From NCBI RefSeq assembly GCF_007829835.1, contig NZ_VIWP01000003.1:682001-746000 (forward strand): DNA of 64,000 nucleotides, given 5' to 3'. This DNA is from Neorhizobium alkalisoli (GTDB lineage Bacteria; Pseudomonadota; Alphaproteobacteria; Rhizobiales; Rhizobiaceae). A program made the position numbers and the translations under genes. The notes below the pieces were generated by a model, which ran no database searches, had not been told where the DNA came from, and worked only from the letters and a program-made list of their open reading frames with translations. Shown in pieces: positions 53,378 to 62,213 of the stretch. How positions within the stretch are numbered: the first letter of the stretch is position 1; every line of letters begins with the position of its first letter.

Positions 53378-53965
53378 ATGAACTTCAAGAAAACGCTGAA
53401 AAGAACCGGTTATCTCCTGGCAGCCGCCGGCATCTCGGCCGGCGCTTATGCCGGCGTATTGCAGCTGACCGGCAATTTCCACGAAGTGGTCGCCAACCAG
53501 CTCTATCGTTCGAACCAGCCGAGCGCGGCTGAAATCGAGACCTATGCCAAGCAGTACGGGATCAAGACGATCATCAACCTGCGCGGCAAGAGCGAAAAGG
53601 CAAGCTGGTACGATCAGGAAGTGGCAAGTGCCGCCGAACTCGGCATCCAGCACGTCGATTTCCGCATGTCGGCCTCGAAGGAGCTCGACAGCGACGAAAT
53701 CGCCGAGCTTGCAACGATCATGCGCGACATGCCGAAGCCGATCCTTATCCATTGCCGTTCGGGATCGGATCGTACCGGGCTCGCTTCGGTGATCTACCTG
53801 AACCAGGTCGCCGGCATGGATCCGGAAACGGCAGAAGGACAGCTTTCCTTCCGCTTCGGCCATGTCGGCATTCCCTACGTCTCCGCCGCCTATGCGATGG
53901 ACGAGAGCTGGGAAAAGTTCGAACGCACGCTGAGACGGGCTGCGAAGGCCAAGAACGCCATCTGA
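53378..53965 (+). CDS. Membrane-anchored dual-specificity/tyrosine phosphatase-like protein
   Basis: 195-residue phosphatase. One N-terminal hydrophobic helix (GYLLAAAGISAGAYAGVLQL) would anchor it with the enzyme domain outside the cytoplasm. The P-loop is HCRSGSDRTG with C126 and R132 in the required C-x5-R spacing; the upstream strand IKTIINLRG is typical of DSP/Siw14-like enzymes. ATG 53378 has GGGAAG before it; the longer frame from 53234 includes the urtA promoter area. Substrate (protein, inositol phosphate or lipid) is unknown. Confidence 0.87.
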   Translation: MNFKKTLKRTGYLLAAAGISAGAYAGVLQLTGNFHEVVANQLYRSNQPSAAEIETYAKQYGIKTIINLRGKSEKASWYDQEVASAAELGIQHVDFRMSASKELDSDEIAELATIMRDMPKPILIHCRSGSDRTGLASVIYLNQVAGMDPETAEGQLSFRFGHVGIPYVSAAYAMDESWEKFERTLRRAAKAKNAI

Positions 53966-53980
53966 GTGATCCTCCCGGTT

Positions 53981-54009
53981 GCGGGGCGGCAGGTTATCTG
54001 CCGTCCCGC
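53981..54009. other. Hairpin between convergent phosphatase genes
   Basis: GCGGGGCGGCAG pairs with CTGCCGTCCCGC (12 bp with one G-T) around loop GTTAT. No T tract on either side; probably a bidirectional 3'-end hairpin. Confidence 0.5.
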
Positions 54010-54020
54010 ACCACTCGCCT

Positions 54021-54752
54021 TCAATCGCGCTTCGCACCATCCTCTTTCGCGATGAAGCGGCGCGATACCAGCCAGCACATGGCAGCCCAGACCGCGCCGG
54101 CACACCAGCCTCCCAGCACATCCGACGGATAATGGACGCCGAGATAGATCCGGCTGAAACCGATCATGATCGTTAGCAGGGTGGCGACGGCAAGAACATA
54201 GATCTTCAGCGCCCTCGTCTTCTGCACCTCGCTCAACAACAGGCCGAGCGTCAGATAGGTCACGGCCGACACCATGGCGTACCCGCTCGGAAAGCTGAGA
54301 TCATGAACCTCGATCAGATGCGGCACGATATCCGGCCGCGGCCTCGCAATACCGATCTTCAGAATATTGCTGAGAAGCCAGCCGCTTGCGACGGAGAACA
54401 GAACCGTAAGCGCCGCAATCCGCCGCCGGGCAAGCAGCAGGTAGAGGGTGACCAGCACAGTCATCAGCCCGAGCACTGTGATCCCGCCGATACTGGTGAT
54501 ATCGTCCATGGCATGGGTGAGCCAGCCGGGGCCGATCGGCAAGGCAAGATCCGATTTGTGGCGCAACGCCAGCAGGATCGAACGATCGAGAGGCAGATCC
54601 TCGCCCTCGAGCAGTTCCGACACCAGTTTCAGAAAAACCAGCCCAGCGCCGCCCAAAAGAACGGGCAGGACAAGCCGGACAGGCGTCAGCGTCCTGCAGA
54701 AATTGGAAACGACGAGAATGGCCTGGCGGGGAAAAGAGGAAGGATTATGCAT
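54021..54752 (-). CDS. PAP2-family membrane phosphatase
   Basis: 243-residue integral membrane protein with about six helices. The three phosphatase motifs are present: KIGIARPRP (K-x6-RP), FPSGYAM (PSG with Tyr in place of the common His), and SRIYLGVHYPSDVLGG. It would dephosphorylate a lipid or undecaprenyl phosphate at the membrane. The PSGY variation changes a residue that is usually His; it is tolerated in some members. Start ATG 54752. Confidence 0.87.
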   Translation of the reverse strand: MHNPSSFPRQAILVVSNFCRTLTPVRLVLPVLLGGAGLVFLKLVSELLEGEDLPLDRSILLALRHKSDLALPIGPGWLTHAMDDITSIGGITVLGLMTVLVTLYLLLARRRIAALTVLFSVASGWLLSNILKIGIARPRPDIVPHLIEVHDLSFPSGYAMVSAVTYLTLGLLLSEVQKTRALKIYVLAVATLLTIMIGFSRIYLGVHYPSDVLGGWCAGAVWAAMCWLVSRRFIAKEDGAKRD

Positions 54753-54846
54753 CCCCACCCTATCCGGCGCCGGCCTGTCACGAGCCTGAACGTCTCCCGC
54801 GACCTTCAACGGCCGCGGTGAACATCAGGATCGGCGATAGAGGGAA

Positions 54847-54990
54847 TTACTTGACGCTGGCGGTGACATAAGTGTCGGTCGACGGGCCGTGGACGGCCGC
54901 ATAGACGCTCAGGGTACCATGGATGATCACCGCCCACATGCCGAGCGAGACTGCGACTGCAAAGGAGATATTGCGAAGGCGGCGGGTCAT
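54847..54990 (-). CDS. Small single-helix membrane protein, 47 aa
   Basis: ATG 54990 with GGAG six bases upstream opens a 47-codon frame ending TAA. It encodes a basic start (MTRRLRNI), one hydrophobic stretch (SFAVAVSLGMWAVIIHGTLS) and a short polar end. Too short for an assigned family, but the ribosome site, basic-hydrophobic architecture and gene-sized gap (54752-55177) support it. Confidence 0.5.
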   Translation of the reverse strand: MTRRLRNISFAVAVSLGMWAVIIHGTLSVYAAVHGPSTDTYVTASVK

Positions 54991-55145
54991 GGGAACTCCG
55001 ATCTTGGGTGGCCATCAGATGCCACACAGATCTCACCCCGCCGTTGAGACGATCGTTAGGATTTTAGCGAAACGCCGAAATTTGCAAGAAAACGGGTCAG
55101 TTTCATGCAGATCAGCCGTGCGTTTCAAGCACGGCTGACATTTGG

Positions 55146-55170
55146 GGAGCGGCACCATCGGCGCCGCTCC
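55146..55170 (-). other. Hairpin after hydroxylase gene
   Basis: GGAGCGGC/GCCGCTCC stem just after the stop at 55177 on the minus strand. No T run follows, so termination is uncertain. Confidence 0.35.
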
Positions 55171-55176
55171 AGAAGC

Positions 55177-56013
55177 TCAGTTCGGCCGGTTGCGGAAAGC
55201 TTCCGCCTCGGCATAGAACTTCTTTTCCCATTCCTTGTGGTTATCCAGGCCTTCCTTGATGAACGGCGTGAAGATCGCCATGTGCATCAGCATCCAGTTG
55301 ACCAGACGGGCCGGGAATTTCAGCGGCTTGGTGAAATCGACGAACAGAACGACGCGGGTCTTGTCCGTGTGGTTCCAGGCCTCGTGCTCATAGGCGTCGT
55401 CGAAGATCAGGACCTTGCCCTCTTCCCAGTGGCAGATCTGGTCCTTGACGCGGATCGCCAGATTGTCGCCGGTGTTTTCCGGAACGATCAAGCCGAGATG
55501 CAGGCGCAGAACACCGTTATACGGGCCACGATGGGCCGGCAGATGTTTGCCCGGCTCGAAGATCGAGAACATCACGGTCGTGAGGCCAGGGATCTTCTGC
55601 ATCGCATTCCAGGTATCCGGGCAGGCCTTGATGTTCTGCTCCGAACGGACGCCGAAACCGAGCAGGAAGAAGGTCTTCCAGCCCTTGTCGGTCGAGATCG
55701 TCTTCACGTCGGTCGAAATATCCTGAAACGTCGGCAGCTCGTCCTTACGCACAAGAATCTTGTTCAGCTCGGCGCGGATGGCCGGTGCTGCCTTTTCGAT
55801 CTCGGCGGCCCAGGGGAAGGTCTTGTTGTCATAAACCGGCGGATTGCCGAGTTTGGCATATTTGAAATTCAGCCGTTCCGCCCAGGCGACAATGCCCATG
55901 AAGAAGCGGGTAACGCGGCTGGGGCGATCCATCGGGGCCATGCCCGTGGTGCCAAAGGTCTGTTCAGTGTTGGAAGCAACGGGCTGAGAAGCGGAGGGAG
56001 ATGACGGTTCCAC
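55177..56013 (-). CDS. Aspartyl/asparaginyl beta-hydroxylase-type dioxygenase (LpxO/OlsC-like)
   Basis: About 278 residues in the Asp/Asn beta-hydroxylase family of Fe(II)/2-oxoglutarate dioxygenases, which in bacteria includes lipid hydroxylases LpxO (lipid A) and OlsC (ornithine lipid). The iron-site region HLPAHRGPYNGVLRLHLGL and FDDAYEHEAWNH with the two histidines is present, as is the oxoglutarate Arg in KTRVVLFVDF. GTG 56013 is a likely start; ATG 55941 is also possible. The long frame to 56193 is implausible. Rhizobial lipid modification is a reasonable guess for the substrate. Confidence 0.83.
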   Translation of the reverse strand: MEPSSPSASQPVASNTEQTFGTTGMAPMDRPSRVTRFFMGIVAWAERLNFKYAKLGNPPVYDNKTFPWAAEIEKAAPAIRAELNKILVRKDELPTFQDISTDVKTISTDKGWKTFFLLGFGVRSEQNIKACPDTWNAMQKIPGLTTVMFSIFEPGKHLPAHRGPYNGVLRLHLGLIVPENTGDNLAIRVKDQICHWEEGKVLIFDDAYEHEAWNHTDKTRVVLFVDFTKPLKFPARLVNWMLMHMAIFTPFIKEGLDNHKEWEKKFYAEAEAFRNRPN

Positions 56014-56333
56014 GGGAATGCGCCTGCTATTTATGTCTGGTTGATCTTTTATGGTGTCCCGGTCGGGTCGACAGGCGACCCCGGCTGGCGGCTCCGGTTT
56101 ATACGCCGATGAATGGCGCACCAATGATGAGCTTGCAAGCACCTTTGTCATAGTTGTGGCAAAGATGAGAGACATCTGAAACTTTTGCGCCACAAGAACA
56201 GGTCATCCCCAGGTCGCTGCGCCGGCCATGACTTGCCACCTTCGCATCTGCAAAAGCGCGCTTGCCAAACGACGCGCCACAGAAGAGATTGCACAGAATT
56301 CAACCTCTTCTCGGAAGGCGCTAGAAATTAGGC

Positions 56334-59300
56334 ATGGCAGCCCGGCAACGCATCATTCCCGTCCGGCGTGAATACAATCGTTGGGTCGCCAACCAGACGC
56401 TGGAAGACTATGCGCTGCGGTTTACCGCCAAAAGCGCCCGCCGCTTTTCCTCAAGCCGTATTTCGCAGACGGCGATCGGCGCGATCTCGTTTCTGGCGCT
56501 GGAAGCGATCGGCGGCGCGATCACCCTCTCCTACGGCACGACAAATGCGATGTTTGCAATCATCGCTGCCGCCATCGCCATGCTGGTCATCGGCCTGCCG
56601 ATCAGCCGTTATGCAATTCGCCACGGCGTCGATATCGATCTTCTGACGCGCGGCGCCTCCTTCGGATATATCGGCTCGACCATCACCTCGCTGATCTATG
56701 CGAGCTTCACCTTCATGCTGTTTGCGATCGAAGCCTCGATCATGACCGGCGCGCTCGATCTCGCCTTCGGCATCCCGCCCTGGATCGGCTATATCATCAG
56801 CGCCGCGGTCGTCATTCCGTTGGTCATCTACGGCGTGCAGCTGATCTCGCGTTTCCAGCTCGCCACCCAACCCTTCTGGATCATCCTCAACGTCCTGCCT
56901 TTCGTTTTCATCGCCTTTTCCGACTGGGAAAAATTCGATCTCTGGCGCGCCTTTGCCGGCGTCAACCATTCGAATGCGCAAGTCGGTGGTGCCGCGCCCT
57001 TCGATCTCGTCGAATTCGGCGCGGCGTCGGCCGTCATTCTCGCCTTGATGCCGCAGATCGGCGAACAGGTAGACTTCTTGCGCTTCCTTCCCGCAGAAGG
57101 TTTGCGCAAATGGCGCCACCGCCTCGCGGTTTTTCTCGCCGGCCCCGGCTGGGTTGTGGTGGGCGTGCCAAAACTGCTGGCCGGCTCCTTCCTTGCCGTG
57201 CTGACGCTTTCTACCGGCGTGCCGGTGCGCGATGCGGGCGATCCGGCCCATATGTATCTCGCCGCCTTCGGTTACATGATCCCCAATCAGACGGCAGCCC
57301 TGATGCTGATGGCAGCCTTCGTCGTCGTCTCGCAGCTGAAGATCAACGTGATGAACGCCTATGCGGGTTCGCTCGCCTGGTCGAATTTCTTCTCGCGCCT
57401 CACCCACAGCCATCCGGGCCGCGTCGTCTGGCTGGTCTTCAACGTCGTCATCGCGCTCCTTTTGATGGAACTCGGCATCTACCGGCTCTTGGAACAGACG
57501 CTCGGCATTTTCTCCATCGTCGCCATGGCCTGGCTCTGCACGATTTCGGCGGATCTTTTCATCAACAAGCCGCTCGGCCTGTCGCCCGAGGGCATCGAGT
57601 TCAAGCGCGCGCATCTCTACGACATCAACCCGGTCGGCCTCGGCTCCATGCTCGGTTCGGCGACGATCGCGCTTGCCTGCCATTTCGGCCTGTTCGGCCA
57701 GCTGATGGCCTCGCTCGCCACCTATGTCACGCTGATCGCCTTCCTCATCTCACCCGCCATCGCCTTCGCCACCCGTGGAAAATATTATCTCGCCCGGAAA
57801 CCGCGCCAGAGCTGGACGACGCTCGGCTCGATCACCTGCTCGATCTGCGAACATCCGTTCGAACACGAGGACATGGCCTGGTGCCCCGCCTATGCGGCGC
57901 CGATCTGTTCGCTCTGCTGCTCGCTCGACAGCCGCTGCCACGACATGTGCAAGCCGCATGCGCGCCTCAACACCCAGGTCGGCACGGTCGCCCGCTCCTT
58001 CCTGCCGGAAACCGTGATCGCCCGCCTGACCACGAGGCTCGGGCGTTACGCAACGACCGCCATCCTGTCGATCTCGACGATCGGCGCAATCCTCGCCATG
58101 ATCGCCTATCAGGTCGGCCAGTCGACGCCATCCAATGCCGAAGTCATCTACGGCACCGTCTTCATCGTCTTTTTCGTCTTCGCCATCATCACCGGCATTT
58201 TTTCGTGGTTCTATGTTCTCGCCCATGACAGCCGCGTCGTGGCGGAAGAAGAATCCTCCCGCCAGAACACGCTTCTGCTCAAAGAAATTGCCGCCCACAA
58301 GAAGACCGACGCGGCCCTGCAGGACGCCAAGGAAACCGCCGAGGCGGCCAACCGCGCCAAAAGCCGCTACGTCGTTGGCCTCTCCCACGAATTGCGCACG
58401 CCGCTTAATGCCGTGCTCGGCTACGCCCAGATTCTTGAGCGAGACGAAACCATCCCTGCCCCGCGGCAATCGGCGATCAAGGTCATCAAACGCTCGGCCG
58501 ACCATCTTTCCGGCCTGATCGACGGCCTTCTCGACATTTCCAAGATCGAAGCCGGTCGGCTGCAGGTCTATTCGAACGAGATCAACATCCAGGATTTCCT
58601 CGACCAGATCGTCGAGATGTTTTCGCTGCAGGCGCAGGCCAAGGGGCTGCAATTCGAGCATCTCCGCTCCCCCCTCCTGCCGCAATATGTCCGCACCGAC
58701 GAAAAGCGGCTGCGCCAGATCCTCGTCAACCTTCTCTCCAATGCGATCAAGTTTACCGACGAGGGCAAGGTGCGTTTCGAGGTCGCCTATCGCAGCCAGG
58801 TCGCCACCTTTACCGTCACTGATACCGGCCGCGGCATCGCCGAAAAGGATCTCGGCCGCATCTACGAACCATTCCAGCGCGGCGAAGCGGAAAGTATCAA
58901 ACCGATGCCGGGATTGGGGCTCGGCCTCACCATCACCCAGCTTCTGACCAATACGCTGGGTGGCGAGATTTCCGCCGCCAGCACAAAGGGCGAAGGCTCG
59001 ATCTTCAAGGTGCGGCTGATGCTCTCTGCCGTCGAACGGCCGAATCGGGCGCCAGCTGCTGAGCGAAAAATCGTCTCATATACCGGCCCACGCCGCACCG
59101 TGGTCGTGGTGGACGACAACGAGGACCACCGCGACCTGATGCGCGAAGTGCTTGTTCCCATGGATTTTGTCGTGCTGACCGCCGGATCCGGCCCTGAATG
59201 CCTGACGATCATCGAAGGCGTCACGCCCGATCTCTTCCTCGTCGATATTTCCATGCCCGGCATGAGCGGCTGGCAGCTGGTCTCGCGCCTGCGCGAAAAC

Positions 59301-59732
59301 GGCCTCACCGCCCCGATCGTCATGCTCTCCGCCAATATCGGCGATGGCGGCGGCGAACAGGCCGGTGAAGGTCATGATGATACGCTTGCCAAACCGGTCG
59401 ATCTGCGCCGCCTTGCCGACAAGCTCGCCTCACATCTGGGGCTCACCTGGGTCTATGAGGACGAGGCGCCGCTGATCGATGCGATCCGGCCGAAACCGCC
59501 GATCAAAAGTCCGGGGACGAGCCATGTCGAGGACCTTTTGCGGCTCGGCGAAATCGGCTACGTCCGCGGCATCGAGGCAAAGCTCGCCGATCTCGCGACA
59601 TCAGAAGAAAACCGGCCCTTCACGGAGGAACTCGGCGCCTATGTGAAGGCCTTCGACATTGCCGGATACATGAAGTTTTTGGGACGGCTGGAAGCCAGAC
59701 AGGAAAAGGAAAGGACGAGCGATGGCCGATAG
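56334..59732 (+). CDS. NCS1-transporter/hybrid histidine kinase fusion
   Basis: Single 1132-residue protein. Residues about 40-485 are a twelve-helix NCS1 (nucleobase:cation symporter-1, PurP/Mhp1-like) domain. Residues 502-539 form a cysteine-rich segment with C-x2-C at the start, then further Cys pairs and C-x3-C at the end, like a zinc-binding module. Two more membrane helices follow (about 562-625), then a coiled coil and HisKA with H685 in GLSHELRTPLNA. HATPase boxes include N in LLSNAIKF and the G-rich GLGLGLTI. A receiver follows with acidic pair near 927 and phosphate-accepting D971 in LFLVDISMPG. The C-terminal about 90 residues are unknown. The response regulator gene overlaps by 11 bases. 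It likely senses (perhaps transports) a nucleobase, hydantoin or allantoin. Confidence 0.9.
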   Translation: MAARQRIIPVRREYNRWVANQTLEDYALRFTAKSARRFSSSRISQTAIGAISFLALEAIGGAITLSYGTTNAMFAIIAAAIAMLVIGLPISRYAIRHGVDIDLLTRGASFGYIGSTITSLIYASFTFMLFAIEASIMTGALDLAFGIPPWIGYIISAAVVIPLVIYGVQLISRFQLATQPFWIILNVLPFVFIAFSDWEKFDLWRAFAGVNHSNAQVGGAAPFDLVEFGAASAVILALMPQIGEQVDFLRFLPAEGLRKWRHRLAVFLAGPGWVVVGVPKLLAGSFLAVLTLSTGVPVRDAGDPAHMYLAAFGYMIPNQTAALMLMAAFVVVSQLKINVMNAYAGSLAWSNFFSRLTHSHPGRVVWLVFNVVIALLLMELGIYRLLEQTLGIFSIVAMAWLCTISADLFINKPLGLSPEGIEFKRAHLYDINPVGLGSMLGSATIALACHFGLFGQLMASLATYVTLIAFLISPAIAFATRGKYYLARKPRQSWTTLGSITCSICEHPFEHEDMAWCPAYAAPICSLCCSLDSRCHDMCKPHARLNTQVGTVARSFLPETVIARLTTRLGRYATTAILSISTIGAILAMIAYQVGQSTPSNAEVIYGTVFIVFFVFAIITGIFSWFYVLAHDSRVVAEEESSRQNTLLLKEIAAHKKTDAALQDAKETAEAANRAKSRYVVGLSHELRTPLNAVLGYAQILERDETIPAPRQSAIKVIKRSADHLSGLIDGLLDISKIEAGRLQVYSNEINIQDFLDQIVEMFSLQAQAKGLQFEHLRSPLLPQYVRTDEKRLRQILVNLLSNAIKFTDEGKVRFEVAYRSQVATFTVTDTGRGIAEKDLGRIYEPFQRGEAESIKPMPGLGLGLTITQLLTNTLGGEISAASTKGEGSIFKVRLMLSAVERPNRAPAAERKIVSYTGPRRTVVVVDDNEDHRDLMREVLVPMDFVVLTAGSGPECLTIIEGVTPDLFLVDISMPGMSGWQLVSRLRENGLTAPIVMLSANIGDGGGEQAGEGHDDTLAKPVDLRRLADKLASHLGLTWVYEDEAPLIDAIRPKPPIKSPGTSHVEDLLRLGEIGYVRGIEAKLADLATSEENRPFTEELGAYVKAFDIAGYMKFLGRLEARQEKERTSDGR

Positions 59733-60645
59733 CATGATGCCCCGCGACATCGTCCTTCTGGTCGATGACAGCCCGGACGCCCTCGGCTTCCTCACCGAAG
59801 CGCTGGAAAAATCGGGTTTTTCCGTGCTGATCGCCACATCCGGCCGAGCGGCGCTCAACATCGTCGAGCGCATCACGCCCGATCTCATCCTGCTCGATGC
59901 CGTCATGCCGGGCATGGACGGGTTCGAGACCTGCCGCAGGCTGAAGACCAATGCCGCCATCGCCCCGGTGCCGGTCATCTTCATGACCGGCCTCACGGAA
60001 ACCGAACACGTCGTCAACGCGCTCGATTCGGGCGGCGTCGATTATCTCAGCAAGCCGATCAATATCGACGAGCTTCGCGCCCGTATCCGCGTTCACCTCT
60101 CGAACGCCCGTTCGGCCCAGAGCGCCCGCGTCGCGCTCGATGCCGCCGGCCGCCATCTTCTGGCGGTCAAGAGCGACGGTTCGATCCGCTGGTCGACCCC
60201 GCAGGCGACGCGCCTGATCAATGCCGCGACGGAAAGCGACGACGGTATCGACATCGTCGCCCGCCGCATCTCATTATGGATGGAAGAGCGCTCCAAACCC
60301 GGCTTTGCCCGCGACGTGGCCTTTTCCCTGTCGGAAGGCGCCGGCGCCAGCCTGCAGCTCTCCTTCCTCGGTGCGATCGGTGCCGACGAATATCTGTTCC
60401 GCCTGACCGCAAGCAGCAAGCGCCCGGATGACGCGGTGCTGCGCCAGCATTTTCCGCTGACCCAGCGCGAATCCGAAGTGCTGATGTGGATCGCCAAGGG
60501 CAAGTCGAACAAGGATATCGGCGATATCCTCGGCCTGTCATCGCGCACGGTGAACAAGCATCTGGAACAGATCTACGTGAAGCTCGGCGTCGAAAACCGC
60601 GCCTCGGCCGCAGTCAGGGCCGCACACGTCCTCCACGGAGAATAA
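59722..60645 (+). CDS. LuxR-type response regulator partner of NCS1-kinase
   Basis: 307-residue regulator. Receiver residues 8-125 contain the acidic pair D15/D16, phosphate-accepting D59 in LILLDAVMPGMDG and Lys in YLSKPIN. A middle segment (about 140-230) looks PAS-like. A LuxR/NarL helix-turn-helix closes the protein (LTQRESEVLMWIAKGKSNKDI, then SSRTVNKHLEQI). The start lies inside the kinase gene (11-base overlap), so the pair is translated together. Targets are unknown; nearby urea or pyrimidine genes are candidates. Confidence 0.93.
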   Translation: MADSMMPRDIVLLVDDSPDALGFLTEALEKSGFSVLIATSGRAALNIVERITPDLILLDAVMPGMDGFETCRRLKTNAAIAPVPVIFMTGLTETEHVVNALDSGGVDYLSKPINIDELRARIRVHLSNARSAQSARVALDAAGRHLLAVKSDGSIRWSTPQATRLINAATESDDGIDIVARRISLWMEERSKPGFARDVAFSLSEGAGASLQLSFLGAIGADEYLFRLTASSKRPDDAVLRQHFPLTQRESEVLMWIAKGKSNKDIGDILGLSSRTVNKHLEQIYVKLGVENRASAAVRAAHVLHGE

Positions 60646-60795
60646 CGGGCGCTTCTTCGTATCCGGACACATCGCGAATTGCCGATTCTTGACGTTTCGC
60701 ATATACCGCCGCCGCATTTGCATGCTAGCGGGCGACCGAAACCATGTAATTCTCTCCTACACATCGAAAGCGGTGCAATAATTACAACAAATTCC

Positions 60796-62001
60796 ATGCC
60801 GCTTTCGTCGGACATCAGCCCAGTTACAAGTGCCAGCGAGCAGAGCCCCGAACGTATCGCCAAACGTGTCGTCCTGCATTTTCCAGGTTTCGAACCGCTC
60901 GACGCCAAACTGCATCATGCGCGTTATGCGCGGGCGGCCAAGCAGAGCGCCGCAACCTGGGGCTTGGAAGTCAAAGTGGGCGACCTCGGCCCGAACGGCT
61001 CCGCCGGCTATTTCGATGTCGCCTGCGCTAGTGGCATGGACCGGACGGAAAGCCGCATCCACATTTTCGACCACGCAGCCCTGGTCTCGATGCTGACGGC
61101 AAGGCCGCTGACCACCCGCGTTCTCTCCGGTTATTGCAGTGCTGCCCGCGTCGCCCTGACCGGCGGCCTGACCGGCTATTTCCAGCATGCATGGCGTTTT
61201 GGCCTGTTCTTCATCTTCCCTTTCCTGCTGGTGGCACTTTCGATCCTTGCGACGATCGCCACCGCCGCCCTGCCCTTCATGGCGGGCCTTGGCGTCTGGC
61301 ACTGTCTGTGGAGCCTGCCGCTCGCCGCCGCATTCTTCCGTTATGCCGTCATGCCCGTCTCATCCCGGCTGCATACGCTGCATCTGTTTGCCGACTGGGA
61401 TCTGGCTGTCGACATGGCAACGCTCGGCAGGCCGGAGGTCAATCGCTGGCTGGCCCAATGCGTCTCGGAAGCCCGCAAGGCTCTGGCGGACGATGCGGAT
61501 GAATATGTCATCAGTTCCCACAGCATGGGCTCGACCGTCGCCACCCATGTCATCGGCCAATTGCTCGAGGAAGACCCAAAGATCTTCGAGGGCAAGCGGG
61601 TGGTATTTGCGACGCTCGGCGGTGCCATTTTACAATGCGCGCTGCTGCGTTCGGCGACGCGGCTGCGGGAACGTGTCGGCAGGATTGCCCGAGTGCCAGA
61701 AATCTTCTGGCTGGAAATCCAGTGCCTGACCGACTGCGTGAATTTTTACAAAAGCCGCGTCGTTACCCTGACCGGCCATGCCGATGCGCCGCAGGCAAAG
61801 ATTGCCTTCATTCGCGTCAAGGCCATGATCTCCGCCGACCGCTACAAGCGCATCAAGCTCGATTTCCTGCGCATCCACCGGCAATATGTGCTGGATTGCG
61901 AGCGGCGGTCGAATTTCGACTTCACGCTGATGACGGCCGGTCCGCTGCCGGCGTCCCGGTTCGTCGATTTTGCACCGACCGATCTTCACCCCGCCCCCTG
62001 A
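60796..62001 (+). CDS. Membrane-associated alpha/beta-hydrolase-like protein
   Basis: 401-residue protein. An N-terminal strand KRVVLHFPGFEPLD resembles a lipase oxyanion region. Two hydrophobic helices lie in the middle (GLFFIFPFLLVALSILATIA and AALPFMAGLGVWHCLWSLP). A serine-hydrolase elbow VISSHSMGSTVATHVIG then gives a G-less S-x-S-x-G-type nucleophile site. Candidate Asp/His partners are not obvious. ATG 60796 follows an A/T-rich region without a strong ribosome site. Family not identified; possible lipase/esterase at the membrane. Confidence 0.65.
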   Translation: MPLSSDISPVTSASEQSPERIAKRVVLHFPGFEPLDAKLHHARYARAAKQSAATWGLEVKVGDLGPNGSAGYFDVACASGMDRTESRIHIFDHAALVSMLTARPLTTRVLSGYCSAARVALTGGLTGYFQHAWRFGLFFIFPFLLVALSILATIATAALPFMAGLGVWHCLWSLPLAAAFFRYAVMPVSSRLHTLHLFADWDLAVDMATLGRPEVNRWLAQCVSEARKALADDADEYVISSHSMGSTVATHVIGQLLEEDPKIFEGKRVVFATLGGAILQCALLRSATRLRERVGRIARVPEIFWLEIQCLTDCVNFYKSRVVTLTGHADAPQAKIAFIRVKAMISADRYKRIKLDFLRIHRQYVLDCERRSNFDFTLMTAGPLPASRFVDFAPTDLHPAP

Positions 62002-62077
62002 AAAGCAGCGCATGTCGCACTGGCGACCGGAGCCCCGGGCTTTCGTCCTTAAGCGATACAACCCAGAAAATTCAGTA

Positions 62078-62100
62078 GGTTGAGAAACGTGTTCTCAACC
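62078..62100. promoter_or_regulatory. Inverted repeat upstream of cheD
   Basis: GGTTGAGAA-ACGTG-TTCTCAACC is a perfect 9-base inverted repeat with a five-base spacer, in the gap between the hydrolase-like gene and cheD. It is either an operator or a weak terminator; no T run follows on either strand. Confidence 0.5.
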
Positions 62101-62213
62101 AGAATTCTTGCCATTCATATCTGGTGGACCGGTTCGTCATGCCGCGTTCATAGTTCAAGAGGAAGCTAAATCATCAGGAATTGAATTAGCGATAGATGGG
62201 AAACAGGCATCCG

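Noticed and set aside
56381..58228. 615-codon plus-strand frame in another phase
   Set aside because: Out-of-phase shadow of the NCS1-kinase gene, full of Arg/His/Asp without any motif.
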